From Saururus chinensis (lineage: Eukaryota > Streptophyta > Magnoliopsida > Piperales > Saururaceae), in the NCBI GenBank assembly GCA_035235625.1, contig CP141140.1, positions 40,481,351 through 40,545,350 of the forward strand: a stretch of 64,000 nucleotides of DNA. The letters run 5' to 3'. A program made the position numbers and the translations under genes. Numbering within the stretch: position 1 is the stretch's first letter; each line of letters begins with the position of its first letter. The notes under the pieces were generated by a model. It was given only the letters and a program-made list of their open reading frames with translations. It searched no databases and was not told the origin of the DNA. Shown here piece by piece: positions 46,801 through 59,468 of the stretch.

Positions 46801-48146
46801 CCAAGTTTGGAGAAAGGAATACTTTCAAGGCACAAGCACGCTCATGACCACTGTGATGACGCTTTTGTGATTAGGGTTGGGAATCAGGTCAGGTCGGGTT
46901 GGCCTTGACCCTCACTGAAATCGGGTCAGGTCATGACCCGGCCCTATTTTTAAATCGGGTCAAAAATCCAAACCCTTACTCTACTTGAGTCGGGTCGGGT
47001 ATGAGGGTAACCCTATTTTTTTCGTCAATTTTTTTGTTAGACTCATATTATATACCTTTTCTCTTTGCAAAGGGCAAACACAAATGAAATTAAATACATT
47101 ACAACATTAATTTGAAATGTTTGGTTCTTTGGCTAATTTGTGGTTGATATTTTTTTGTAGTAGCTATCAACGAAGACCTTAGAGGTATAATGTTGCATTT
47201 CCTCTAGTCTAAAAGAATGATAACAAAATAGACCTTAAACATTTATTTACTCATGATCATCCCACTTGGCTTTTGATAACTCACATACCAACGTAAAACA
47301 GATTAAATATTATATATTTGATGGCCAGAGAGGATCATGTATTTCGGCATATCTTAATTTCAAAATTCCAGTAACTTCTTCTCTATGGCTGCTCATAACC
47401 TTAACCTCCTTTGCAATAGGTGACACTTGATTATAATTTTCTTCCTCCAAAAATTGTCCCTCATCGAGCTCTATTATCCGCCTATCTAGTTACATGTTCC
47501 TAACCTACTCCTTATTATGAAGGTGAGGCCTTTAACAGGGAGCTAAATCTAGTATGTGATGTGTCCTTCTGAAAGAGAGAGGATAAGTAATGAATATAAC
47601 AAAATATGACATGTTTTCATTCCATTCATCACACCTAAAAAAATAAAAATAAAATGAAATTAAACTATATATAAATTAACCACACTTTGAAGATATCATC
47701 CTCTGTTATCCAAAAATGGATGTCTACTACAAAGCAAAATATATGTGATTACACCTATGCTCCAAACATTTTATTCATGCTCAAATTTATATTTAAGCAC
47801 CTCTAGTTTAATATAGTATGCACTAAACAAATACTATAATAATAATATAAATAAATCTAATAAACCAACACTATAATAATAGGGTTCTTTATCATTTGTA
47901 GTCGGACTGTGCTAGTCGAGTACGACCCGACCCTAAATTCAAAATGGGTCAAGAGCCTAAACCCTAACCCTGACCCTACCTGTAGTCGGGTCGGGTATAG
48001 GGCTAAGTGGGTTGGGTTCGGGTCAAATAAACGGGTTGGGTTAGATTTTCCCAACCCTAGTTTTGATAGAATATGAGGCAGCTTCACACCACAAGGAGTT
48101 GCAAGCAATTATCAGGGCTAGAAGGAAGCTGAATGGCTTTCCTTAA
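46801..48146 (+). pseudogene. Unknown short reading frame split by a hAT-like element
   Basis: The frame from 46801 (after a stop) reads open to gcttttgtgat at 46871. The element at 46872-48059 follows. If the element and one copy of its 8-bp duplication are left out, the same frame continues (IEYEAASHHKELQAI, then RARRKLNGFP) and ends at taa 48144-48146. The joined piece is about 48 codons and looks like a real 3' exon end, rich in His, Lys and Arg. I do not recognise the protein. No upstream exon was found. Confidence 0.4.
46872..48059. mobile_element. Non-autonomous hAT-like element, 1.19 kb
   Basis: The terminal inverted repeats are TAGGGTTGGGAA (46872-46883) and TTCCCAACCCTA (48048-48059), a perfect 12-bp match. 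The flanking 8-bp sequences tttgtgat and gttttgat agree at 6 of 8 positions, the hAT duplication length. Next to both ends are strings of gggtcgggt and gacccgaccc (46890-47005 and 47910-48035). No transposase is encoded. The middle is AT-rich and non-coding. Confidence 0.75.
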
Positions 48147-48772
48147 TGCTATCTTGCACACAAATTGCAATCTTAAGTCATTTTCTTTTTTATAATATGT
48201 GGACTAACAGGAGAGGACCATCCTCCATCGAAATTATCTCAAATTTTCCCTCCATGAAAATGGGGGAAATTTAAAAGGAACCATGCTCCCTGATGATTCA
48301 TTAAACATGTACCTAGAGCATTAATGAAGATGGGTAGCTTCAATTAGTTCACTTAAATTTGAGGAATACCGCAAACCCTTCTTCCCAGTCCACTACATCC
48401 TCCACCTCGATTACATAGCCTCATTTTCTTGCTGCATAGTGACAAATTATACATATATTTAAGATCACGAAAAATGAAAATTAATGTGCCACAAACGGAT
48501 TGTCCTTCAGATGTTGTTTAAGGTAAATGAAAATATTAGTGGCAGATGCTTGATTAAATATTAACGAGAACAGGAAACACTCAATCCTTAAATTCATATC
48601 ATGCCAAAGAACAAAAGAATCTACCCACTAAAGTCATTTTCGCATGGTTACGATTTTCCAAACCTTGACAAGAAGTTGAAAACCTATTAAACCATTTCTT
48701 GACAAGTTAGTCTTTTTAAATACTTTATTTGATCACCAATTTGTCATTAATATTTTAAAATAGCAACTTTAC
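48147..48772. other. Spacer, nothing recognised
   Basis: AT-rich, with no frame above 60 codons with any motif and no visible repeat structure. Confidence 0.5.
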
Positions 48773-49150
48773 TGTTGTGCACGTTTTAGGGCACTTACTA
48801 GGGGCCAGGTATTAGGGTATTTGGGGTTTTAATATAATAAGAGTATTTAAGTAATTTAGGTAATTAAGTTAATTATGATTTTTTTTAATTATGTTAACGG
48901 GCCTTAGGCATCTGTTAGTGAGCCCATCAGTTGGTTTATTTAAATGTAAGGGCTACGCCCTAATCAGTTATGAAATGGTTTATTTAAATGTAAGGGCTAC
49001 GCCCTAATCAGTTATGAAATGAATGATTAATTGTCTGTGTTTCTCCTATTTTTTCTGTATTTCTTCCCTTTCTGTCTGATGGTCATGTCATCCACTCTCT
49101 CCTTTCCCGGTTTCCCTGTGCCACTCCATGTTTGTGGACAATCGTCCACA
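48773..49150 (+). repeat. Short LTR with an internal 44-bp tandem duplication
   Basis: It begins tgttgtgcacgt, ends caatcgtccaca, and is followed four bases later by a primer site, so it reads as a 5' LTR of about 378 bp. The start is less certain than the end. It contains two perfect 44-bp copies at 48932-49019. No second LTR was found downstream. Confidence 0.6.
48932..49019. repeat. Perfect 44-bp tandem duplication
   Basis: The unit tggtttatttaaatgtaagg... occurs twice without a single mismatch. Each copy holds a TATA-like tttatttaaat and a small hairpin GGGC-tac-GCCC. Identity of the copies implies a recent duplication inside an otherwise old repeat. Confidence 0.95.
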
Positions 49151-49154
49151 ATAT

Positions 49155-49166
49155 TGGTATCAGAGC
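49155..49166 (+). promoter_or_regulatory. Primer binding site (initiator Met tRNA type)
   Basis: A perfect TGGTATCAGAGC directly after the LTR end at 49150. Confidence 0.85.
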
Positions 49167-49760
49167 ATTTACGATCCCCGGCCATAGCTCAAAGTAATCC
49201 AGCGATAGCCTGCAAACTCAAGCTCGACAAAATCCTGGCTGCTGTGGAAGTCCTAACCATGTATATGATGAGTGCAGCAAACAGTGCGGCGATGGCACAC
49301 ACAGGGGCCACTCTACCAGGGCCGCCTCTTCTGCCTAGGCCATCCCCTTCTGTACGGGGCCGTCCGTCACAGCCTCCCAAATAGCACCACCTCGTCCACC
49401 GATCACCTCCTCCACCGTCGGCGGATCAGCGCAAGAGCTGGTTTCCCACAGCCCATGTTCTGTCCGGCGTTCGAGTGGACGCCTGCCGCTGCTCAGACAA
49501 ATCAAAGGAATGGGAGACGACCTGTAAGCAATCAGGGTCTCACAGATCTACACCCTGGCCCGCCTCTGCTTTGCCCACAGCCAGAATCCCAGCCTGCGCT
49601 CCCTCGCCTTCTCCTCCGCCGCAGTTACCCGCTGTCCAGCGAGGTGATGATCAGCCACCATTCGACGGCAGCGGCGGAGGACGGGGAGGCGTTGCAGCCC
49701 GGACTTCCAAGCCTCCCGCCGCGCCACTATTAGACGGCAGCAGGTTATCTGACCTGCATT
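49167..49760 (+). other. GC-rich segment after the primer site, no protein recognised
   Basis: GC content rises sharply. Overlapping frames (49031-49384, 49272-49733 and 49475-50761 in different phases) are Pro/Ser/Arg-rich. A start-like MAQSNPAIACKLKLD would be placed like a gag start, but no gag domain can be confirmed. It probably represents acquired or scrambled exon sequence. Confidence 0.4.
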
Positions 49761-51155
<1,395 letters not shown>

Positions 51156-52262
51156 TTGGTACTCGATTACGAGCTCACTCTTCGCTGTGTAGATGAGGAG
51201 TTGACAAGGGATCCACAGCTGATACAGAAACGGGTAATGGAGAAGATTGCGAAGGGCTTCCCTGATGCATTTTTAGATGTGGTGCATCATTCCGATCTGT
51301 TGTCGCTAACATTGTCACCGTTGATGCTCTACCGGCCGTGGGAGCTCATATTTCGGCAGCTTCACAAATGCAACATAACTGTGGCCGGTGATGCCATGCA
51401 CCCCATGACCCCAGACTTGGGTCAAGGTGGTTGCAGTGCTTTAGAGGATGCAGTGGTCCTTGGTAGGAACATAGCCGGTCTGCAGCAATCCGATGGGGGA
51501 ATCCCAACTAGGGCCGAGCTGAAGAGGCATTGGAGATGCATGCGATGGAGAGGCGGTGGTGCGTCACGGGAATTATTATTGGCGCCTATTTCTCCGGGTT
51601 GTCTAAGCAAAGTGGGCCGGGCTGGTTCTGGAAGTTACTAGTGTTTTAAAAACTAAACAGGACTGGCCGGTCCGATTGGGTTCAACCTGACCCGGTATAA
51701 AATATAGGCCAGTTTGAGTAAAAATCTGGGTTAATTTAACCTGGCCGAGTTATAGGGACCCAACCAATTAAACCGTAAACCCGGCCTTCCGGTCTGGTCC
51801 AGTTAAAAAAAAAAAACCAAATATGGGGTGAGTCACAGAGTCGGGTGAACTATGCACAGTGGTTATACTGTTTATTTTCTATTCACGACTTTGCATTGTG
51901 CATAGTGGCAATTGGTCCGGTGATCTCATACTTGGGGAACTTGGGGCGCCACCGCCATTGATGGAGGCGATTTCCTCTTCTCTAGCTATCCGGTAATCTC
52001 ACAGTTAATTCTATCCATTGTGCAATTCTACAACCGCTTGAATCTCACAGTCACAGCTAACAGGGAAATTTAGGCTAGCAGCTTCCTCTTCAACTAAAAT
52101 CCATCTCGGGTGAAGACCTCCCTCGTCAAAAACCTATTTCGGGTAAAAAACCTTCATTTTTTTTCTCATCCATTCTCTGACTGAACTTGAACCTTCCTCC
52201 TGAAAATAGTAATACACAGAAGGAAAAAGAGAGCATCGACGTAAGTATCGAGCCCGCGGACA

Positions 52263-52865
52263 GTGGTATCAAATTGGCGCAGTTTGATGCAGTTGCAAAG
52301 CAAGCTAAACCTTGACTTAATGGGCATTTTAATGATAGTCAGGAGAGTGAATACGAGGTTGGTGGTGATGATAATTCCTCGAATTTGGTGTCATATCCGT
52401 TCATTGAACTATCTGATTTATCCCCTGCTGATGGCCCCACAGCCGTATGTGGTTGGTGATTCAATAAAGGATAAAGAACTGGAAGAGATGGGCTTTAAGT
52501 AGATTGATTTGCACAAGGAGGTTCCGAGGAAGAACGTGTACGATCTGGAGAATTCCGTGGATGACTTATGCGCCGTCGGTGAACGGGACCCGCTGCTTGA
52601 AGAGCTGCAGGAAATGGTAAATATTTCTGCCTTTTCTTTTATGCATATATTGGAGTATTAGGATAATTTTGTCAGATATCTTGACGATTTGTGACATATG
52701 GCTGTGATGCAGCCAAAGCCACAGTTTATTGTGATGCTAAATTGTAACTTTGGCTTTATATTTCAGGGATTTTCTGACCGACAAAAGAACAAGAAGCTGC
52801 TTATTAAGAATGATGGGAGTATCAAGCGAGTCGTGCTTGATCTGATTGCAGGAGAGAAGGCATAA
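52263..52865 (+). pseudogene. NBR1/Joka2 C-terminal fragment with two UBA domains
   Basis: NBR1 is a selective autophagy receptor whose C-terminal UBA domains bind ubiquitin. The fragment reads VGGDDNSSNLVSYPFIEL, then KDKELEEMGFK (UBA1 start), a stop (tag 52500-52502), IDLHKEVPRKN and YDLENSVDDLC, then DPLLEELQEM, an intron, and GFSDRQKNKKLLIKN with SIKRVVLDLIAGEKA (UBA2), ending at taa 52863-52865. The intron (52617-52766, 150 bp) has gt...ag ends and interrupts the MGF motif. Upstream of about 52290 the similarity fades. The PB1, ZZ and NBR1 domains are missing. A retained intron argues for DNA-level capture, not capture from mRNA. Confidence 0.78.
52617..52766 (+). other. Retained intron of the captured NBR1 fragment
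   Basis: It begins gtaaat and ends atttcag. Removing it joins GAAATG to GGATTTTCT, giving EMGFS in frame. Confidence 0.8.
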
Positions 52866-53240
52866 GATTTTAAAATTAGTTTAACTAAATTTTCCTTAGT
52901 GTTATGGGAAATTCTTAGAAATTTTTTTTTATAACGATGTCAACACCCGGGTCAACTCGGGTCGACCCACAGTTCAACTGAGTCGACCCAGCCCAGCCAC
53001 TAATCTGGGTCGAAGTCTGGGCCAAGTTTTAAAACATTAGAAGCTATTGAAGGATAAATTTTTTTACTTATCTACAGCTAGATCATGAGCATCATGCACT
53101 ATGATTGTGGGGCCTTGCCTATGGCTCCATCATCATCTAGGGTGGAGTAATATTATGTTGATAGGTGTGGTCTTGCGCTTTTCTGCTGCAAACAAGTGTT
53201 GGCAGATATAATTCTTTGTGTGGTTAATTCATTTTTTTAA

Positions 53241-54101
53241 TGTTAGAAGTGGACATTATATTGAATGGGTTAAGCCCATATCATTAAGGTGAATATATTA
53301 TTTATATGGGCTAAGCCCATAATATTTATGTGGGTCAAGCCCATATTACTTAAGTGGGTCAAACTCATATGGTAATAAGCCCAAACTTACTTTGTGTCGA
53401 ATGAGAATCACATATATGAATTGGTTGAAGAAGTTAATAGTCTCACATCGCCTAGCAGAAGGTGATAGTGTATGTATATAAGACATTAATTTGGCCTTTT
53501 AAGTTAGGCCTTTAGGCCAACCTAGTTTTGTAGGGGAGAGAAATGTTGGACCAATGCACTTAAGTGGGCTAACCCACACGCGTGTGCCGCAGCCCTTTCG
53601 GCCTGCTCGATTCTGTTCGTACGTTTGGCTGGCCGGGTTAGGTTGGGTCAAAAAGATAATATTTTTGGAACAAATTCATCTGGTTTGGTTTTATATTTAT
53701 TTGGTTTAGTTTTGTATTAACCAAAATGGGTCTGGTTTGTTTTTACTAAAAAATGTGTTCGTTAACGGATAGACACATCCGTTTGAATGGGAAAGGTTGT
53801 CTTTAACGGGATTTCCTATAAAATCATGGATAACTATTTTTGTACTAATCCAACTTTGGATTTCTGTCCGTTTCTATTTCTGTGAGAGTATACATTATGT
53901 GGTTCGCTGCATGTACTGGATTAGAGGTGCTCTTAGAGTACGTGGTTAATCGTCTTATCGTAGGAGGTAGATGACTAAGAGTCCTAATCACTGTTAAGGA
54001 AGACGAATTCTGTCTTAAGGACATAGTGACTTACTTGATTTGATCATAATCTTTCTAGTAAGATTTCTCATCACCATATTTGCAAAGGTATAAAAATAAC
54101 A
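53241..54101 (+). repeat. 5' LTR of the copia element
   Basis: It begins TGTTAGAAGTGG and ends taaaaataaca. It contains several gggttaagcccata units (53275-53390), each a small inverted repeat around TGGG...CCCA. A TATA-like gtatgtatataagac lies near 53470. The end is inferred from where similarity with the 3' LTR stops. Confidence 0.8.
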
Positions 54102-54169
54102 ATCTTAAAATATAATTTTATGTAAATTTTTGTACTTTATTAATTTACATGTAAAATAGTATATTTATA

Positions 54170-54840
54170 AGTTATATTATGTGAATTTCAAAAATTTACT
54201 GTTCATCTCAAAATTTTCAATTTTTTACTTCTCTGTGTAAAAATTTTGAATTTTAACACTACTATATATAAATTTTCAAAATTATATAGTATTGTGCATT
54301 AATTCTTGATATTTTTACTCTTCTACGTGTGAATTTTTTAAATTTGCTATCCTATGAGAAAAATTTTCAATTTTTTTTATTATTTTCTGTTAAAATTTTG
54401 AAATTCACTGTTCCATGCATAGATTTTGGCATTCACTATTTTGTGCATTGATTTCGAAATTCACTGTTCTGTGCTTAAATTTTGAAATCCACTATTCTGT
54501 GCTTAAATTTTTGAAATTTGCTGTTCTGGATGTAAAGCTCTGCAATTTTACTATCCTGGGTGTAAATTTTGAAATATTACTATTCTATAAGTAAATTTCC
54601 TGCAAGTTACTATTCTGTGTGAAATGTTTTAAAAATTACAGTTCTATTTGTAAATTTTTAAACAGTTACTATGCTATATGTAATTTTGGAATTTCACTGT
54701 GTTATGTAATTTTCGAAATTCTATTGTGTGTAATTTTTTGAACTTTATAGTACTATATGTAATTTCTGGCACTCGCCTTGGTACAAATTTTTGAACTTTA
54801 CTGAGTTATCTGTAATTTCTCGAACTTTATTTGGTTACGT
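54170..54840 (+). repeat. Degenerate ~36-bp tandem array in the copia leader
   Basis: A unit like aaattttgaaattcactgttctgtgct repeats roughly 18 times with many changes between the 5' LTR and gag. No frame runs through it. The expected primer site region seems to be replaced or obscured by it. Confidence 0.75.
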
Positions 54841-54915
54841 GAATTTTTTTAAAAAAAAATATTCTATTTGCCATATTTTTTTTACTGAGCTAATCTTCTG
54901 TTCTTTGGAAAAGAA

Positions 54916-55800
54916 ATGGTTGCTGATGGTACCAACTTGAGTTCGATACTTATTCCCACTCTGGTGAATGCTCATCTTCAAATTAAAGGGGAAAAACCAA
55001 AAAAGCTCAGCGGTGCAGATTTCAAACGATGGCAACAAATAATGTTGTTCTATTTGACCACACTAAACCTAGCCCGATTCCTTCATGAGGAAGTACCTAT
55101 TCTCACTGAGGAGAAACGGGAAGACAAAACAGCTATTGTGGCAATAGATGCATAGAAACATGCAAATTTCTTATGTACTAATTACATCCTTGATGGGTGG
55201 ACAACACATTATATAATGTGTATAGTTCAATGAAAACTGCTAAGGCACTGTGGGAGTCATTAGACAAGAAGTACAAGACTGAAGATGCTGGAACGAAGAA
55301 ATTCGTGGTCAACAAATTTTTGGACTTCAAAATGATGGATTCTAAAACTGTGATCAGCCAAGTTCAAGAATTCCAAGCTATCCTGCATGATATTAATGAA
55401 AAAGGCATGACTTTAAGTGAGTCTTTCTAGGTGGCAGTTATAATAGAAAAATTGCCACCTTCCTAGAAGGATTTTAAGAACTACTTAAAGCATAAGAGAA
55501 AGAAGATGAACATGGAAGAATTGATTGTGAGGTTAAGGATTGAAGAGGACAATCGTGCTTCTGAAAAAAAAACCGGGGGTCATGGGATGGAAGCCAAATT
55601 CAATGTTGTAGAATAAGGGCATAAAGGCAATACTTCAACAACAAGAAGAGGAAACATCCTGCTGGACAATCGAACAATGACTCCAACAAAGCCACGTTCA
55701 AGGGCAAGTGGTATGTGTGTGACAAGATAGGCCACAAGGCTAAGGATTGTCACAAACAGAAAAAACAAGATGATTCCAAGAAGAAGAAGGCACAAGCCCA
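54916..55800 (+). pseudogene. Copia gag relic
   Basis: The ATG at 54916 opens an 80-codon frame with KPKKLSGADFKRWQQ and FYLTTLNLARFL, the copia gag (UBN2-like) core. A stop (tag, 55156) and a shift follow. The frame at 55197-55430 continues with LWESLDKKYKTEDAG and DSKTVISQVQEFQAI. The nucleocapsid knuckle at 55709-55753 reads WYVCDKIGHKAKDC, with the first Cys replaced by Trp. Gag would package element RNA; here it is broken at least four times. Confidence 0.85.
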
Positions 55801-55894
55801 CATGACTGAAGTGGAGAATATCTCCACCAATGTGAATGACATCAACCTTTCTGCTGTGATTTCGGAAGTGAACATGTCACAAACGCTAGAGAAT

Positions 55895-57110
55895 GGTGGG
55901 TAGACACTGGGGCTACTTGTCATGTTTGCTCTAATAGGAAAATGTTCTCCACTTATCAACCAGTGGAGAATGGTGAATAGCTATTTATGGCAACTCTTCT
56001 ACTGCAAAGGTTAAAGGACTTGGAAAGGTTGTGCTCAAGATGACTTTAGGCAAAGAGCTCACTCTTAACAATGTGCTGCATGTGCCAGAAATTCGAAAAA
56101 ATTTAGTGTCTAGATCATTGCTGAGCAAGAATGGGTTTAAGTTTGTTTTTGAGTTAGATAAATTTTTCTTGACTAAGGGTGGGATATATGTGGCCAAAGG
56201 GTACCTAAATGAGGGGCATTTGAAGCTCAATGTACTCACTATTGTACCTATCTCTATTATTAAGAATGCAAATACTTCTTCATCGTATATGATTAAGTCA
56301 TGTGATGTGTGGAATGGTAGATTAGGCTATGTTAATTATGATGCTTTACGAAGATTGATTAATATGGAATATCTACCTAAAATCAATATTGACTCTAATC
56401 ATAAATGTCAAACTTGTGTAAAATCAAAATTAACAAGGAAATCTTTCCAGAGTTTTGAAAGATGTGCTGAACTTCTTGAGTTAATTCACAACAATGTCTG
56501 TGACTTAAAACTTATTCAAACAAGAGGAGGTAAAAAGTACTTTATTACATTTATCAACAATTGTACTCGTTATTGTTATGTTTACTTGCTGAGAAGTGAA
56601 GATGAGGCTATTGACATGTTTATATTATATAAAACAGAGGTTGGGAATCAACTTGGCAAGAAAATTAAAGTTCTAAAAAGTGATAAAGGTGGAGAATATG
56701 AATTACCTTTTGGTGATTTCTGTTCACAACATGGTATAATACACCAAACTATGACACCCTATTCACCTTAGCAAAATGGTGTTGCTGAATGAAAAAATAG
56801 AACTTTAAAAGAAATGATGAATGTCATGTTAAAAAGTTTCGGGTTACCCTAGAATATGTGGGGGGAAGCTTTACTTTCAGTAAATTATATTCTTAACAAA
56901 ATACCTCATAAGAAAACCTTACAGACACCATACAAACTATGGAAAGGTTGAAAGCCTTTCTACAAATTCTTAAAAGTATGGGGGTGTTTGGCAAAAATGG
57001 TTGTCTCTGATCCCAAGAGGATTAAAATTGGACTAAAGACCATTGATTGTGTATTCATTGGTTATGCCAATAGTAGTAATGCATAACGCTTTCTTGTTCA
57101 TAAATTGAAT
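55895..57110 (+). pseudogene. Copia protease and integrase relic
   Basis: The protease active site DTGAT follows WWV at about 55898-55930. The 246-codon frame 56031-56771 holds the rest of protease (LNNVLHVPEIRKNLVS), the GAG-pre-integrase zinc region in which two His are lost (WNGRLGYVN in place of WH..LGH), and the integrase core. The first catalytic Asp is replaced (HNN at the usual HSD), the second is present (KSDKGGEYE), and the final Glu lies just before a stop (GVAE, then tga at about 56791). Further core sequence continues brokenly to about 57110. Confidence 0.87.
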
Positions 57111-57218
57111 ATTCCTGATGTAAATGTCAATACTGTGATTGAATCTAGGAATGCTTTGTTTTTCGAACATATTTTTCTATGAAATTCTACAAAGAAGGAA
57201 AGTTCTCTTAAAAGAATT

Positions 57219-58880
57219 TTGGATGTTGAACAGGACAATAGTGAAGACCAAGCGGGAGAGGATGATGAACCTAGATGCAGCAAATGTGCTAGAACATCAA
57301 AATTCTTTGGTCTAGACTTTCTAACTTATTTGTTAGAAAATGAGTCTCAAAGCTTTAAAGAAGCCATGTCCTCTCTTGATGCACAATATTGGAAGGAGGC
57401 AGTAAACAGTGAAATTGAATCCGTTACGCAAAATCATACTTGGGAACTGGTGGACCTACCACCAGGAAGTAAACCTCTAGGATACAAGTGGATATTTAAG
57501 AAGAAGGAGAAGGCTGATGGATCAATTGACAAATATAAAGCCAGACTTGTTATCAAAGGATACAAGCAAAAAGAACGTCAAGAGTATTTTGATACATATT
57601 CACCAGTCACAAGGATAACATCAATTAGGATGTTAATCGCTATTGCTGCTTTGAATAATTTTGAAATACATCAAATGGATGTGAAGACTGCATTTTTAAA
57701 TGGTGACTTGAATGAGAAAATATATATGCAACAACCTGAAGGGTTTGTTGTACAGGGTCAAGAAAACAAAGTGTGCAGACTTGTTAAATCTCTCTATGGG
57801 CTTAAATAAGCACCTAAGCAATGACATAAAAAATTTAACAAAATGATGATGTCAAATGGATTCAAAATCAATGAATGTGACAAATGTGTTTATGTCAAAG
57901 AAAGACCTGATGGCTATGTTATTGTATGCCTATATGTGGATGATATGCTTATTATTGATAGTAGTGATAATATCATTTAAGCGTCTAAGAATATGTTGAA
58001 TAAACAATTTGACATGAAGGATATGGGTATTGCAGATGTCATACTAGGGATGAAAATCACTAGAACATCAGATGGATATGTATTATCTTAATCTCATTTC
58101 ATTGAGAAGATCATAGAAAAATTTAATAAGAATGATAATCGTCCAGCGAGAACATCTGTGGATGTGACATTGCACTTAAGCAAAAACACGGGTGAGAACA
58201 TATCACAACTTCAATATTTTCAAATTATTGAAAGTCTCAATTACATCATAAATTGTACGAGACTAGACATAGCATACTTAGTGAATAAACTGAGTAGATT
58301 TAATAGCGACCCAGGGGTTAACCACTAGAAGGCTATAGTCAGGGTTCTTAGATATTTGAGATATGCCTTGAACTATGGGCTGCATTATACTAGGTATCTA
58401 GCATTACTAAAGTGTTACCGTGATGCAAATTGGATATCTTATACAAAAATCTCAAAATCCACAAGTAAATATGTCTTTACTCTTTGAGGTGCAACACTGT
58501 CTCGGAAATCCTCGAAACAAACGTGCATAGCAAGATCCACAATGGAATCTAAATTCATTGCGCTTAATAGAGCAGGCAAAGAGGCTAAGTGGCTTCGTAA
58601 TTTTTTAGAGGATATTCCAATGTGGGGGAAACCTGTGCCACTTATATGCATCTATTGTGATAGTCCATCGGCTATAGGAAGGGCACAAAGTAACTTGTAT
58701 AGTGGTAAGTCTTGACATATACATTGGAGTCACAATACCATAAAATAATTGCTCTCTAGTAGAATAATTTCCATTGAATATGTTAGGTCAAAAGAAAATA
58801 TTGTGGATCCGCTTACTAAGGGTTTGACTAAAGAACAAGTGAGCAATTCATCGAGGGGAATGAGCTTGAAGCCTATATAT
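57219..58880 (+). pseudogene. Copia reverse transcriptase and RNase H relic
   Basis: The 196-codon frame 57219-57809 carries YWKEAVNSEIESV, WELVDLPPGSKPLGYKWIF, ARLVIKGYKQ, and QMDVKTAFLNGDL with the first RT aspartate, ending at a stop after SLYGLK. The rest follows in the same phase: CLYVDDMLI (YVDD box, about 57930-57955) and LGMKITRTSDG. RNase H motifs STMESKFIAL and VDPLTKGL lie at about 58540-58825, ending with taa near 58880. About eight in-frame stops are visible. Confidence 0.88.
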
Positions 58881-59468
58881 TAAGAGTCACCATAATGGCA
58901 ACCCAACCTAGTTGGCTGGAGAACCCAAGATCTAGGTTCATAGAGACAATCGAATTGTGGGGGATTTAAGGGGAATCACTATTGAGATAAAATCTCGTCC
59001 TCATTCTTATAATGAGATAGTGTTGCATGCATAATGAATTGGGATAAGCTTTGCTTTTAATGGTTCTTATAGCTTGAATTCATTCGAGTGGGGTATTGTA
59101 GGATAATAATAATGAGAATCACCTATATGAGTGTGAAGGGGCCGCTTCTATGAGGATTTTAAGGTTAAATCTTCTTGAGCACTCATGAAAACCAAGTTTA
59201 TTCAGGGTTAAAATGAACACAATCATGAGAACCACGATGTGTCTGAGAAGTGATTGTGTGAATTCTATTGTCTTGGTTTACACAAACGGCTGAACAGTTT
59301 AAGACATCACGTTCACTGATTAGCAAGTAGACCTGATAGTTTTCACAAGGGAAGGTTTGAAGCCAAAAGCTACCTATTCTCTATGTATGATCTTTTCAAT
59401 ACTGCTTTCCCAGTTTATTTGCATTATTTTGCATAGTTATCCAGCCAATTCTCATTCATGTAGGGGAT
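58881..59468 (+). other. 3' untranslated region and polypurine tract of the copia element
   Basis: No frame above 60 codons. It ends in catgtaggggat directly before the 3' LTR. A purine run tgtgggggatttaagggga at about 58957 is an earlier, similar motif. Confidence 0.65.

Larger units (their letters stand above)
51639..53039. mobile_element. hAT-like element carrying a captured NBR1 fragment
   Basis: The terminal inverted repeats are TAGTGTTTTAAAA (51639-51651) and TTTTAAAACATTA (53027-53039), 12 of 13 matching. The 8-bp flanks gaagttac (51631-51638) and gaagctat (53040-53047) agree at 6 of 8, the hAT length. Subterminal sequence is rich in ggtccgg, gggtcgaccc and related motifs, as in plant hAT MITEs. 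The interior carries NBR1 exons with an intron and no transposase. This is the layout of a Pack-type element. The insertion lies inside the MO1-like exon. Confidence 0.75.
51156..53148 (+). pseudogene. MO1-like FAD monooxygenase 3' exon, frameshifted and interrupted
   Basis: Plant MO1-type enzymes are flavin-dependent monooxygenases. The frame at 51156-51641 starts without an ATG and shows the C-terminal half: FPDAFLDVVHHSDL, LYRPWEL, then GDAMHPMTPDLGQGG, the conserved FAD-contacting motif, and ALEDAVVLGRNIA. About 51520 a one-base shift moves the protein to another frame (AMERRWC, GAYFSGLSKQSG) that is cut at 51638 by a hAT-like element. After the element (53040 onward) the frame continues (KDKFF) and a further shift gives HYDCGAL, like the family C-terminus, ending near 53148. 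The N-terminal Rossmann GxGxxG region is absent. Confidence 0.78.
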
